A stretch of 64,000 nt of DNA from Paenibacillus sinopodophylli (GCF_005930355.1 NZ_VDBO01000001.1:124001-188000); one strand, 5' to 3'; counted from the stretch's first letter, positions 43,811 through 53,244 are shown. Translations and numbers: made by a program. Notes: a model not told the origin generated them from the sequence alone.

Positions 43811-44545
43811 ATGTTAAATATTGCAATTGTGGATGATGAAGTAACCATCTTAAAAGGAATGACTAAGCTTATAGGTGAAATGAATGCAAATTATCATATC
43901 GTAGCTGCCTACAACAACGGACAAGAAGCGATAAACGCGATAAATGCTATGCATCCGGGGGAGCTCGATCTGCTTATTACCGATATCAAAATGCCATTTA
44001 AGGATGGTTTGGAGCTTATTAAGGAAATTAAGATTCATCATTTGGATTTGTCCTGCCTTATTATAAGCGGGTTCTCGGATTTCGATTATGCAAGGACGGC
44101 TATGCGCTACGGTGTAATTGATTATCTTCTTAAGCCGGTAGATCCTGATGAACTTGATGAGAAGCTGTCCGCCATTCTTCTTGCCAAGCAGCCGCTCATT
44201 AAAGCGGCAACAATAAATGGTGATGAGAAGAAGGCCATTCGAGTCGTTAAAAGCTGGATATTGGATCATTTTCAAATGGATTTGGACATGATGGCTATCG
44301 CAGAGCTCGTACATTTGAATCCGAATTATTTATCTCGCTTGTTTAAGCTGGAGACAGGGGAGAGCTTGACTGGATATTTAATTGATGTCCGGATGCAGAA
44401 GGCTAAAGAGCTTCTGATGGAACAGACTGAATTAAAGGTATATGAAGTAGCTGAACAGATCGGTTATCAGGATTCAACGTATTTTACTAAGCTATTCAAG
44501 AAAATGAACGGCTATACGCCGTTGGAATATCGGAATAAGTGCTGA
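43811..44545 (+). CDS. Short AraC-type response regulator
   Basis: A 244-residue regulator with receiver domain (D58 in LLITDIKMPFKDG; 'KPVDP' loop) joined almost directly to an AraC helix-turn-helix pair ('DMMAIAELVHLNPNYLSRLFKLE', 'VYEVAEQIGYQDSTYFTKLFKKMNGYTPLEYRNK'). The ~250-residue linker domain seen in the other two YesN-type regulators here is missing. AAAGGGGAGAG precedes the ATG. The likely binding element is the 26-nt sequence found before the genes at 40333 and 44685. Confidence 0.93.
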   Translation: MLNIAIVDDEVTILKGMTKLIGEMNANYHIVAAYNNGQEAINAINAMHPGELDLLITDIKMPFKDGLELIKEIKIHHLDLSCLIISGFSDFDYARTAMRYGVIDYLLKPVDPDELDEKLSAILLAKQPLIKAATINGDEKKAIRVVKSWILDHFQMDLDMMAIAELVHLNPNYLSRLFKLETGESLTGYLIDVRMQKAKELLMEQTELKVYEVAEQIGYQDSTYFTKLFKKMNGYTPLEYRNKC

Positions 44546-44571
44546 GTCGAAAAGTGTAATCGTAACTATGG

Positions 44572-44618
44572 AAATGTAATTACAGACCATTAAGGTCATG
44601 GAAATGCTATGTTACAAT
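44572..44618 (+). promoter_or_regulatory. Promoter with conserved 26-nt activator element, copy 2
   Basis: The element at 44572-44597 contains the -35 TTAAGG (44590-44595), then 17 nt and TACAAT (44613-44618): the same geometry as copy 1 at 40251. A related AAGTGTAAT lies exactly 20 bases upstream of AAATGTAAT, about two helix turns, as expected for a two-site AraC-type activator. Confidence 0.65.
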
Positions 44619-44624
44619 TTTATA

Positions 44625-44638
44625 TGTAAGCGATACCA
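44625..44638. promoter_or_regulatory. Probable cre site at the importer start site
   Basis: TGTAAGCGATACCA matches the cre consensus TGWNANCGNTNWCA in 13 of 14 positions. It begins 6 bases after the -10 box, where CcpA would block initiation. Confidence 0.45.
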
Positions 44639-44684
44639 TACGGCCGAATGGTTCAGCTGCAATAAGACAAATAGGGGGATTTCT

Positions 44685-45989
44685 ATGAAAAATAAATCAC
44701 TGAGCAGTTTATTGGCAGTCGTTCTTTCTATGTCGTTGTTATCCGCATGTGGTGGAAATAATGCAAGCAATAACAACGGGCAATCAGAGGCGAACACACC
44801 TCCAGCCGAGTCTGCGGCAGCATCGGAAACGCCGTCAACTAGTGAAATTAAAGGAAAGATTACATTTGCAATCAACCGTACGGATGTAGATGAGAAACTC
44901 AAAGAATATGCGGAAAAATTCCATGAGAAGTATCCAGAAGCTGAAGTGGTGATCGAACCTATTAAGGATTATGAGGGCACTCTAAAAATCAGGTTAGCTT
45001 CCAATGAGGCACCGGATGTCATGTACATGAATGCAATTATTACGCCAACAACGGACTTATGGCCGGAATTTTATGCCCCTATTGATGACCTTGGTTACGA
45101 AGGGAAAACATATTTGCCGCTTTCTGTATATGAAGGAAAAGCTTATGCCGTAAGTGAAGGGGTATACGTTACTGGGGTTTTATATAATAAGAAAACATTT
45201 GCTGCAGCCGGTATTGACGCGGCTCCGAAAACCTACGATGAGCTGCTTGCTGCTCTGGAGAAATTAAAGGCCAAAGGCATTCTGCCGATGGGAAGCATGC
45301 TGAAAAGCAATTGGCCGCTTGGTACATGGGAGACGGTAGCCTTCGCGAATACAGCGGATTCCAATGCGATGTATGAGCAGATGGTTAACGAGGATGCACC
45401 GTACAATCAAGAAAATCCGTTAGTAAAAGGATTCAGTTTTGTTAGAGAATTAGTAGATAAAGGGTACTTTGAGAAAGATCTATTATCCAGCGATTGGGAT
45501 ATTTTGCGGAAGCAGATGGCTTCTGGAGCAGTGGGAATGCTTTATCTGGCTAACTACGGCTTGGGAGCGTTAGAGGGGACACCAGCAGAAGATATCGGAT
45601 TTTTCCCGCTGCCAATTGATAATTCTGGAGAGCCCGTCACGATGATGACTCCGGGCTGGAATGTTGTCATTAATAAGAAAAGCAAAAATATGGAGACAGC
45701 CAAAGCGTTCTACAAATTTTGGATTGAGGAATCAGGTTATCAGGACTTTTCTGGCATGATTCCTGCACTTAAAGATATGAAATCCAATAATGCTCCGCTT
45801 GCCGAGTTCCTGGCTAACGGGCCACGCATCGTTACGGTATTGCCTCCGCCAGATCGGTACAACCAAATTTTGAATAAATCACAAATTACGAATCCAACGA
45901 TTCTCCAAGAAATCATGTTGAACAAGGACAGCAACATTCAGCCAATATGGGATAAATACAATAAAAAATGGGCGGATGCAAGAAAATAA
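44685..45989 (+). CDS. Extracellular sugar-binding lipoprotein
   Basis: A 434-residue family-1 solute-binding protein. The signal peptide ends in the lipobox LLSAC, followed by an Asn/Ser/Ala/Glu-rich linker and the two-lobe domain ('KITFAINRTDVDEKLKEYAEKFHEKYPEAEV', 'PGWNVVINKKSKN'). The frame is open back to 44598, but AGGGGG before ATG 44685 and the signal peptide fix the start. It delivers a sugar to the two permeases downstream. The nearby GH127 and GH130-like enzymes suggest an arabinose- or mannose-containing oligosaccharide. Confidence 0.92.
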   Translation: MKNKSLSSLLAVVLSMSLLSACGGNNASNNNGQSEANTPPAESAAASETPSTSEIKGKITFAINRTDVDEKLKEYAEKFHEKYPEAEVVIEPIKDYEGTLKIRLASNEAPDVMYMNAIITPTTDLWPEFYAPIDDLGYEGKTYLPLSVYEGKAYAVSEGVYVTGVLYNKKTFAAAGIDAAPKTYDELLAALEKLKAKGILPMGSMLKSNWPLGTWETVAFANTADSNAMYEQMVNEDAPYNQENPLVKGFSFVRELVDKGYFEKDLLSSDWDILRKQMASGAVGMLYLANYGLGALEGTPAEDIGFFPLPIDNSGEPVTMMTPGWNVVINKKSKNMETAKAFYKFWIEESGYQDFSGMIPALKDMKSNNAPLAEFLANGPRIVTVLPPPDRYNQILNKSQITNPTILQEIMLNKDSNIQPIWDKYNKKWADARK

Positions 45990-46000
45990 TAAGGGGATTA

Positions 46001-46044
46001 TTGGAGAGCAGGGGCTTCGCTATACGCGTTCAACTGTTCTCCAA
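46001..46044 (+). terminator. Intercistronic hairpin between binding-protein and permease genes
   Basis: TTGGAGAGCA pairs with TGTTCTCCAA across a 24-nt loop; no strong T run follows. It probably stabilises the upstream mRNA or attenuates transcription so that more binding protein than permease is made. Confidence 0.45.
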
Positions 46045-46067
46045 ATAAGCCGGAAAGGCTGCTGAAT

Positions 46068-46958
46068 ATGGCTGTTCTATCATTAAGAATGCAGAAGATT
46101 ATTATTCTGTGGTCGTTTCTGATTATTCCTTTACTGCTGCTAGGTGTATTCACTTATTACCCTGCATTCAGTTTAATTACGATAAGCTTCACAGATTGGA
46201 ATGGTATTTCATCTGTCAAAACAGGAGTCGGCTTAGATAACTATATTCGGGTGTTTAGTGATCCCAAATATTTCGAAATCTTTAGTCATAACCTCATCTA
46301 CTTTTTTGTAGGCTTTGTACAAATCGGATTGTCTCTTTATTTCGCAGTCATTCTAAACAGTAAGCTTCGTGGAAGAAATATCTTTCGTGCGATTCTGTTC
46401 TCGCCATATATCATTAATAGCGTAGCTATCGCTTTCATGTTTACCTTCCTGTTGAACAATGAAGTCGGTGCTCTGAACGTCGTGCTGAAGGAGATCGGTC
46501 TTGGGTCTTTAGCCATGAATTGGCTGAGTGATCCGAAGATTATCAACTATACGCTGGCTTTTATGTCAACGTGGAAGTACATGGGTTTTATGATGGTCAT
46601 TATTATAGGAGCCCTTCAATCGATACCTAATGATATTTATGAGGCAGCAAGCATTGACGGAGCAAACGGATTTCAGGCCTTCCGCTTCATTACACTGCCT
46701 AGCCTAAGAAGAATATTGGAATTATGCTTTTTCCTCAATTTGAACGGAGCCTTATCGGCCTTTGAATTTCCGTTTGTCATTTTTCCATCCGGCTCGCCGC
46801 TTGGTATGAGTGATACCTTCGTAACGAATACACTGCTGACCTCTTTCCGCTATAGTGATTTCGGTCTAGCTTCGGCAATGGGAGTTCTGCTAATGATTAT
46901 TACCATCATTCTAGTTCTTGCTCAAAGATGGCTGTTCTTCGGGAGGGATGAGAAATGA
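46068..46958 (+). CDS. Sugar ABC transporter permease (UgpA/MalF type)
   Basis: A 296-residue permease with about six helices, opening 'LWSFLIIPLLLLGVFTYYPAFSLITISFTDWNG'. The EAA loop is 'YEAASIDGANGFQAFRFITLPSL'. It belongs to the carbohydrate-uptake CUT1 group. The ATG of the next gene overlaps its stop (ATGA), so the two permeases are translationally coupled. It works with the lipoprotein at 44685; no ATPase is encoded here. Confidence 0.92.
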   Translation: MAVLSLRMQKIIILWSFLIIPLLLLGVFTYYPAFSLITISFTDWNGISSVKTGVGLDNYIRVFSDPKYFEIFSHNLIYFFVGFVQIGLSLYFAVILNSKLRGRNIFRAILFSPYIINSVAIAFMFTFLLNNEVGALNVVLKEIGLGSLAMNWLSDPKIINYTLAFMSTWKYMGFMMVIIIGALQSIPNDIYEAASIDGANGFQAFRFITLPSLRRILELCFFLNLNGALSAFEFPFVIFPSGSPLGMSDTFVTNTLLTSFRYSDFGLASAMGVLLMIITIILVLAQRWLFFGRDEK

Positions 46959-47767
46959 TTCGTACGCTCAAATATATCAGTCTGTTCATTGCAGCAGTCT
47001 GCATCCTGTTCCCGCCCTACATCGTGATTGTTGCGGCGTTCAAGACTCCTACAGAGTTTGCCTTATCTGCAGGATATGCACTTCCAGGCAGCTTCTTCAA
47101 CTTTGATAATTTTGCAAATGTTTTGCAAAAGGGTAAGTTCCTGCGTTCTTACTTTAATATTTCGTATATTATTATTCTCTCTCTCGCAGGAAATATTTTG
47201 TTAGGCACGATGGTAGCTTATGCACTTGGCAGATTCCAATTCAAATTAAAGTCTTTGATTCTAGGTGCATATGCAGGTGCACTTGTCATACCTGGAATCA
47301 CAACGCAGGTAGCGACCTTCGGAATTATTAAAAACTTGGGTTTGTTTAATACTCACTATTCTATGGTACTTCTATCACTAGGCGCTGATGTAGTGCAAAT
47401 CTATATTTATTTGCAATTTATTAAGAATATCCCTTATGAGCTGGATGAGAGTGCTTATTTGGAAGGAGCATCCTTGTTCCGAATTTATCGATCGATTATA
47501 TTTCCGCTCCTGACGCCAGCAACAGCGACAATTCTGATCTTGCGCACGATCAGTATTTATAATGATCTGTATTCACCCTATTTATATATGCCGTCACAGA
47601 GTTTAGGCGTTGTGACGACTGAGCTGATGAGGTTCTCGAACAGTTATGGCTCGTCTTGGACGATGCAGTCTGCTGCTATTATTCTCGTAGCGATTCCGAT
47701 GGTTATCTTTTATTTGGTTCTGCAGAAATATATTTTTTCAGGTGTCGTTAATGGAGCCGTGAAATAA
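46955..47767 (+). CDS. Sugar ABC transporter permease (UgpE/MalG type)
   Basis: A 270-residue permease with about six helices and an EAA loop reading 'LDESAYLEGASLFRIYRSIIFPLLTP'. It ends 'LQKYIFSGVVNGAVK', usual for MalG/UgpE proteins. It overlaps the previous gene by 4 nt. It forms the translocation pore with it. A GH130-like glycosidase follows 15 nt downstream, so imported sugar is probably cleaved inside the cell. Confidence 0.92.
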   Translation: MIRTLKYISLFIAAVCILFPPYIVIVAAFKTPTEFALSAGYALPGSFFNFDNFANVLQKGKFLRSYFNISYIIILSLAGNILLGTMVAYALGRFQFKLKSLILGAYAGALVIPGITTQVATFGIIKNLGLFNTHYSMVLLSLGADVVQIYIYLQFIKNIPYELDESAYLEGASLFRIYRSIIFPLLTPATATILILRTISIYNDLYSPYLYMPSQSLGVVTTELMRFSNSYGSSWTMQSAAIILVAIPMVIFYLVLQKYIFSGVVNGAVK

Positions 47768-47782
47768 GAAGGGGAAATGATC

Positions 47783-48697
47783 ATGAAAACTAGAGTGTTG
47801 ACCAAATATGCAAACAATCCAATCATGTCACCTGAACTAATGCCACAAGAGGTATTGTATACGTTTAATCCGGGGGCAATCAAATTTAAAAACGAATACA
47901 TCATGATGATGGACGTGACGACTTTGGATGACATTCATCGCATTTGGATCGCCAGAAGCCATGATGGGTATAAGTTTACCCCAGATCCTGAGCCAGTCAA
48001 TTGGCCTGCTCCTGATCCGGATCATCCAGAAACCTGCACATATGATCCGCGGATTACACAAATAAGCGATAACGAATTTATTATTTTATACGCCAGTGAT
48101 TTATCACAAAACGATGTGAGAATCGGCATATTGCGTACTTCTGATTTTGTCCATTTCGAACGTGTTTGTACAGGGAGCGAGCTTGGCAATCGGAACGGCG
48201 TGTTATTCCCTGAGAAGCGGGATAATCTTTATTTACGTTTCGATCGCCCATTCGGAAATGAATTGAACCCCTCCTATATGTGGGTCAGTTATTCTCCAGA
48301 CCTTGTATTTTGGGGGAAAAGCAAACCACTTTCCTATGAAGGCAAGCCATTCCGGGACGGATACAAAATGGGAGCAGGAGCTGTTCCAATTAAGACCGAC
48401 AAAGGCTGGCTTGAGATTTACCATACCGTATCGCAGACTTGCAATGGCTTTATTTACCGGCTCAAAGCTTGTTTGCTCGATCTTGAAGATCCTTCACTCG
48501 TCATTGGCTATACAAGGGACTATATATTATGGCCGGAACATGACTACGAAATGAAAGGTAGAGTCGCGAACGTCGTATTTACTTGCAATGCGATCGTTGA
48601 GGATGATGGTACGGTCAAGATTTACTACGGAGCAGCGGATACGAATATTGGACTTGCAGAGGGACGTCTGGATGACATCATCTCAGCCTGCGTTTAA
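47783..48697 (+). CDS. GH130-like intracellular glycosidase/phosphorylase
   Basis: A 304-residue five-bladed beta-propeller enzyme resembling GH130 (mannoside phosphorylases and beta-1,2-mannosidases). Supporting strings are 'NPIMSPELMPQEVLYTFNPGAIKFKNEYIMMMDV', 'YDPRITQISDNEFIILYA', 'RNGVLFPEK' and 'IYYGAADTNIGLAEGRLDDI'. The usual Glu-Asp-Pro-Arg before the DPR is Tyr-Asp-Pro-Arg here. No signal peptide. AAGGGG is better spaced to ATG 47783 than to 47777. It overlaps the esterase gene by 26 nt. A GH43-like activity is a less likely alternative. Confidence 0.78.
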   Translation: MKTRVLTKYANNPIMSPELMPQEVLYTFNPGAIKFKNEYIMMMDVTTLDDIHRIWIARSHDGYKFTPDPEPVNWPAPDPDHPETCTYDPRITQISDNEFIILYASDLSQNDVRIGILRTSDFVHFERVCTGSELGNRNGVLFPEKRDNLYLRFDRPFGNELNPSYMWVSYSPDLVFWGKSKPLSYEGKPFRDGYKMGAGAVPIKTDKGWLEIYHTVSQTCNGFIYRLKACLLDLEDPSLVIGYTRDYILWPEHDYEMKGRVANVVFTCNAIVEDDGTVKIYYGAADTNIGLAEGRLDDIISACV

Positions 48698-49454
48698 TTT
48701 GGAGACACAATTGCATCCCTATATAGCCGCCGCTGATCATCCAATAGGAGCGATTATCATATGTCCTGGTGGTGCTTATGGGGGCTTAGCAGAATATGAG
48801 GGTGAGCCCATAGCTCTTTGGCTGAACACATTAGGCATTTCTGCCTTTGTTCTGAAATACCGCGTCTCACCACATAAGCATCCAGCTGCGTTATATGATG
48901 TGCAGCAAGCAATCCGGCTTGTTCGAGAACAAGCCGGGAGTTGGAATATAGATCCTAATCGTGTAGGCGTTCTCGGTTTCTCGGCAGGTGGACATCTAGC
49001 GTCAATGGCAGCTACTCAATTTGATATGCGAATACCTGAAGATGACGAGGCTGTAAGACAGACAAGTTGTCGTCCGGATTTAATTATTGCTTGTTATCCT
49101 GTTATCAGTTTTGGCGAATACCGTAACGAGCCTTCGATGATTAATCTGCTCGGAGATAGTCCTAGTGAAGAGTTGCTGAGGCAATTATCCTCTGAACTGC
49201 AGGTCACAAATCAGACCCCACCAGCCTTTCTATGGCATACGGCTGACGACAAGGCTGTTCCCGTAGAGAACAGCTTGTTGTTTGCGCTCGCGCTTAGTAA
49301 ACATAAGGTTCCATTTGATTTGCACATTTACGAGAGTGGCCCGCACGGAATGGGATTAGCGACTGAGAATGACCATGTTGGAGCTTGGAAATCCTCATGC
49401 GTGGAGTGGTTGAAAATTAGGAAGTTCATTCCGTCAGATCAGAAGAAAACATAA
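48672..49454 (+). CDS. Alpha/beta-hydrolase, acetyl-xylan-esterase-like
   Basis: A 260-residue serine hydrolase. The nucleophile motif is GFSAGGHLA, with Asp in 'HTADDKAVPVENS' and His in 'GPHGMGLA'; 'AIIICPGGAYGGLAEYEGEPIALWL' forms the oxyanion side. This is the BD-FAE/axe1-like group that removes acetyl or similar esters from imported oligosaccharides. The start at ATG 48672 overlaps the GH130-like gene by 26 nt, with GAGGG 8 nt upstream. No signal peptide, so it acts in the cytoplasm alongside the GH127 enzyme. Confidence 0.85.
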   Translation: MTSSQPAFNLETQLHPYIAAADHPIGAIIICPGGAYGGLAEYEGEPIALWLNTLGISAFVLKYRVSPHKHPAALYDVQQAIRLVREQAGSWNIDPNRVGVLGFSAGGHLASMAATQFDMRIPEDDEAVRQTSCRPDLIIACYPVISFGEYRNEPSMINLLGDSPSEELLRQLSSELQVTNQTPPAFLWHTADDKAVPVENSLLFALALSKHKVPFDLHIYESGPHGMGLATENDHVGAWKSSCVEWLKIRKFIPSDQKKT

Positions 49455-49492
49455 TCATAATAATGGCTACCAAAGTCAGGAGACGAATTCGT

Positions 49493-51454
49493 ATGTTTAA
49501 GAGAGTGAACAAAATTCCTTATGATCAGGTGTCTATTCATGATGCTTTTTGGTCCGAAAGAATGGTTAGTATGCGTGAGCATACACTGCCGCATTTATGG
49601 GATAAATTCAGGGAAGACGGTTTTTTTCGCAACTTTGATAGAGCTTCTGGCAGCTTGGAGAGTGCCTATGAAGGGGCGATTTTCAACGATGGCATATTTT
49701 ATACGATGCTGGAAGGAGCCTGCTGGATCTATAAGGAGAGTCAATCTCCTGACGTTCTAGCTTTGATAGACGAAGTAGTTGACAAAATTATCGCGATGCA
49801 GCAGCCGGACGGTTATTTGAATTCTTATATCATAACGGTTGATCCAGAACAACGATGGAGCGATTTGCTATTCGGACATGAGCTTTATACGGCTGGCACT
49901 TTTTTCGAGGCGTCTGTTGCACACTTTGAAGCAACCGGCAGTAAAAAATTGTTAACAGCGGCTTGCAGGTTTGCGGATTTAATTGATGCGACCTTTGGCG
50001 TTGATAAACGGCTTGTTTATGAAGGGCACGAAGAGATAGAGCTTGGCCTAATTAAATTATTCGAGCTCACAGGCGAACGAAGATATAAGCAGCTGGCGGA
50101 GTTCTTTATTGAGATGAGAGGCAATTCCGAAGCTGAAGAACAAATGTATAACGGATGGTCGGCACTGGAAGGCGTTCCTCGTGAAAGAGGAGCACTTCCA
50201 TTCAGAGAGTACGGCATAGCCAAGTATATGCAGGCACATTTGCCTGTTAAAGAACAAGATACGATAGAAGGCCATGCGGTGAGAGCAGCCTATTTGTATG
50301 CTGCTGTAACGGATATTGCTGGAATGAACAATGACGCGGAGTATGCAGAAGCTTTACAACGCTTGTGGTCGAATATGGTTAATAAGAGAATGTACCTTAC
50401 AGGCGGAATTGGGGATAACGTCTGGCGGTGGGAAGGATTCTCCACAGACTATAACCTGCCGAATGACGAAGCTTATTGTGAAACCTGCGCTTCGATCGGT
50501 TTGGTGTTCTGGAGCAGCCGAATGAATTTGCTGTTTGCCGATGCGCAGTATGCGGATGTATTGGAGAGGGTTCTTTATAATGCGCTTTTGGCAGGAATCT
50601 CTTTGGATGGAAAAGCGTTTTTTTACACGAATCCACTTGAGAACGAAGGAACTCATCGACGCCAGCCTACATTTAGCTGCGCCTGCTGTCCGCCTAATTT
50701 GACCCGATTTATTCCCAAAATGGGAGAGTATATTTACGGACAGAAGGACAACGAATGTTATGTGAATTTATATATCGGCAGTGAGACGAAACTAATCTTT
50801 GAAGGTAATATAGTAGAACTGATGCAGGAGACGCAATATCCTTGGAATGGTAAGACAACGCTTACTATAAATCCTGATTCCCCAACTGCATTTAATTTAA
50901 ATCTACGTATACCGAGCTGGTGCGATCAAGCGGAAATTCGAGTGAATGGCAAGCCAATTCCCCTAACAACGACTAAGGGTTATGCGAAATTAGATCGACA
51001 ATGGCATAAAGGTGACATCGTCGAACTCTTGCTAGAGATGAAGGTTAAACGGGTGGAATCACATCCCAATGTCGAGAGCAACCGCGAGAAAACAGCTCTA
51101 GTGCGAGGCCCGCTTGTATATTGCTTAGAGGGTGTTGACCATGGTCATGATGTAAGAGATCTGGCTTTGACTCGAAATTCTGAGTTCAGAGCGGAACATG
51201 TTTCCGATTTTCTCGGCGGGGTGACTGTCATAAGAGGATCTGGAAGTGTTATCAGAAAAGCAGAATCCACGCATAGGGAGCAATTCTGGCAGACGCGGTT
51301 GTATGCAGAGATGGAGAGCTGCGAATGGCAGGAGGAAGCGGTGGACATTCAGGCCATACCTTACTATGCTTGGGCTAATCGTGAGCCTGGAAGCATGGCC
51401 GTTTGGATTAATGACACGCTGAAATGGACGAAAGCGGGTAGAAGGGAGTCATAA
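49493..51454 (+). CDS. GH127 beta-L-arabinofuranosidase
   Basis: A 653-residue DUF1680/GH127 enzyme with an (alpha/alpha)6 barrel and C-terminal beta domains. The zinc/catalytic set is complete: E330 and C332 (CETCAS) and C398, C399 (SCACCPPN), matching Glu338, Cys340, Cys417 (nucleophile) and Cys418 of Bifidobacterium HypBA1. It releases L-arabinose from beta-L-arabinofuranosides such as those on extensins or pectic side chains. No signal peptide. ATG 49493 has AGGAG 10 nt upstream; the more upstream ATG 49463 has none. It is the last gene of the importer operon. Confidence 0.93.
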   Translation: MFKRVNKIPYDQVSIHDAFWSERMVSMREHTLPHLWDKFREDGFFRNFDRASGSLESAYEGAIFNDGIFYTMLEGACWIYKESQSPDVLALIDEVVDKIIAMQQPDGYLNSYIITVDPEQRWSDLLFGHELYTAGTFFEASVAHFEATGSKKLLTAACRFADLIDATFGVDKRLVYEGHEEIELGLIKLFELTGERRYKQLAEFFIEMRGNSEAEEQMYNGWSALEGVPRERGALPFREYGIAKYMQAHLPVKEQDTIEGHAVRAAYLYAAVTDIAGMNNDAEYAEALQRLWSNMVNKRMYLTGGIGDNVWRWEGFSTDYNLPNDEAYCETCASIGLVFWSSRMNLLFADAQYADVLERVLYNALLAGISLDGKAFFYTNPLENEGTHRRQPTFSCACCPPNLTRFIPKMGEYIYGQKDNECYVNLYIGSETKLIFEGNIVELMQETQYPWNGKTTLTINPDSPTAFNLNLRIPSWCDQAEIRVNGKPIPLTTTKGYAKLDRQWHKGDIVELLLEMKVKRVESHPNVESNREKTALVRGPLVYCLEGVDHGHDVRDLALTRNSEFRAEHVSDFLGGVTVIRGSGSVIRKAESTHREQFWQTRLYAEMESCEWQEEAVDIQAIPYYAWANREPGSMAVWINDTLKWTKAGRRES

Positions 51455-51530
51455 CAATGACTTCATTAGGATTCAATGAAACTGCTGTTGTCAATTACCA
51501 CTAGCTTAAATTGAAGTGCTTTTTGAATGG

Positions 51531-51575
51531 TCCACATTGAACCTTGGTATCAACCGAGGCTTGATGTGGATTTTT
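51531..51575 (+). terminator. Terminator after the GH127 operon
   Basis: TCCACAT pairs with ATGTGGA; the stem continues with ACCTTGG against CCGAGGC. TTTTT follows. Confidence 0.88.
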
Positions 51576-51656
51576 ACGATGGAATGGTGAAGTAGGAACG
51601 GATATATATTTATCTTTTGATAAGGATAGTGAACAAGGTTTTTCCATATGCGAAAT

Positions 51657-51696
51657 AAAATGCAGCTAACCTCAGAAGGAGGAAAGCTGCATTTTT
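51657..51696. terminator. Terminator for the minus-strand operon (bidirectional)
   Basis: AAAATGCAGCT and AGCTGCATTTT form a perfect 11-bp stem around a 17-nt loop, with T runs on both strands. Confidence 0.85.
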
Positions 51697-51772
51697 CTGT
51701 TTAGCTGTTAGTGGTGTTTGTATCTTGTGGAATTGCGATTGGTAACTGTTCATAGAAGTGCAGTGCTGCTGG

Positions 51773-53212
51773 CTATTGATCGTGTCGAGCTTCTTCATGA
51801 CGATAAGTTTTCCAGCCCATATACTTGCCGAACGCTTCCTCCATTGGATCAGCAACGCTTGACATACTGGATGATACATGGTGTTCAAAGCCATTTTCGC
51901 AAATATAACGAAGCAGCTTCTGGAATTTCGGTACTTGGATAACACCGTAACCTCCGAACGTCAGCAGTGGATCACGCGTAAACTGTCCTTCGCCCGTATA
52001 GACTGCAATTCCGCCGTTCAAATCATCAGTTGCAATGCCACAGTACGTGAAGGGACTTGCTTTAATTCGTCCTTGTATCGTACCAAGCGTATTTTCTCTG
52101 CCCACCGTACCTGATAGGATCTCATGGTAATCCATATGAATTTCTTCGAACACCTCCTTAGGCAAATTACTGCAGTGGAATACTACGCCTTTGTTCGGAT
52201 CTTCCCCATAATTGTTGTTCCAGTCCAGCAATGCGCTTGGTCTGCCTGATGCCTGCTGCAGCGCGTACATACCGACAAGACCTGTAATGTCTACTTCACA
52301 AGCGCTTGGAATCAAGCTGCTGCTGAGCATACTCATAATGGTACAAGGTACTACACCGAAATACTCTTCCATGGACGTCCAGCATTGCAGCGCCGTTCCT
52401 GACAGGTCGTTATCGTCCATCCATTCCTCAACGACAACGCCGAGAGATGCCATACGAATCAAATTAGCCTGTGGAAATCCCTTCACATCGACATAAGCTG
52501 CGATTTCTTCTAGCTTACGTTTCACCGCGGGGTCACTTTCTTTGCGTTTGCCTGCTCGTCCGAATACTTCTGATAGATCCAAAGTCTCAATCGTAATACC
52601 AGAACGCTCTAGCAGCTTCTCACTGTAACGGACAGTATTGAACGAGGCTGGCCGGGCACCAATAGAACCGAGGCGAGCATTGCGCAGCGACTGGACAACA
52701 CGGCAGGTTGCTGCGAAGCGGCGCAAATCGATTCGGAAGCTTTCGCTACTCGGGTCTACGGTATGCAGAGTGGTCAATGTGAACGGAATGCCGTACTGCT
52801 TGAGGTTATTACAGACCGACATTTTACCACAGAAGCTGTCGCGTCGATCTTGAATGCCCATTAAAGTGATATTGTCACTGAAGGCATGGACAAGGATAGG
52901 GACGTTTAAACCTGAATAACGTATCGTGTTCGCGACAGCTTTCTCATCACCAAAGTTAGGCAATGTTATGAGGATGCCATCGATATGATCACGGTTAGCT
53001 TTGAATAAATTTCCACACATTTTGGCATCGTCCAAAGTCATAACCGCACCGTTCTTGGTTTCATTAATGTCCAGTATGACAACATCGATTCCTTCTTCTT
53101 CCAGCACCCGCAGTATTTCCACACGTCCCGTGTCACAGAGGTGACCAGGGAAAAATCCGCGATTGCCTACAATAACCCCGAGTCTCGTTCGCTTTGCTTC
53201 TTTCCTTGCCAT
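51773..53212 (-). CDS. L-fucose/L-arabinose isomerase-family protein
   Basis: A 479-residue protein of the FucI/AraA-like (COG2407) isomerase family: N-terminal 'RLGVIVGNRGFFPGHLCDTGR', central 'GARPASFNTVRYSEKLLERSGI', and 'PSACEVDITGLVGMYALQQASG' where the metal-binding Glu/Asp are expected. It should interconvert an aldose and ketose. ATG 53212 is chosen because AGGAGG lies 9 nt upstream; the frame is open 10 codons further. It is the last gene of a LacI-controlled operon with a PfkB kinase and a TIM-barrel epimerase. L-arabinose released by the GH127 enzyme is one candidate substrate. Confidence 0.82.
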   Translation of the reverse strand: MARKEAKRTRLGVIVGNRGFFPGHLCDTGRVEILRVLEEEGIDVVILDINETKNGAVMTLDDAKMCGNLFKANRDHIDGILITLPNFGDEKAVANTIRYSGLNVPILVHAFSDNITLMGIQDRRDSFCGKMSVCNNLKQYGIPFTLTTLHTVDPSSESFRIDLRRFAATCRVVQSLRNARLGSIGARPASFNTVRYSEKLLERSGITIETLDLSEVFGRAGKRKESDPAVKRKLEEIAAYVDVKGFPQANLIRMASLGVVVEEWMDDNDLSGTALQCWTSMEEYFGVVPCTIMSMLSSSLIPSACEVDITGLVGMYALQQASGRPSALLDWNNNYGEDPNKGVVFHCSNLPKEVFEEIHMDYHEILSGTVGRENTLGTIQGRIKASPFTYCGIATDDLNGGIAVYTGEGQFTRDPLLTFGGYGVIQVPKFQKLLRYICENGFEHHVSSSMSSVADPMEEAFGKYMGWKTYRHEEARHDQ

Positions 53213-53244
53213 CGCTTGTATCCTCCTAGGGGGTGGCCCCATTA

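Larger units (their letters stand above)
51455..51772. other. Convergent intergenic region with two terminators
   Basis: No gene is seen in these 318 bases. They contain one terminator for the plus-strand operon and one bidirectional hairpin serving the minus-strand isomerase gene; the rest is AT-rich. Confidence 0.5.
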
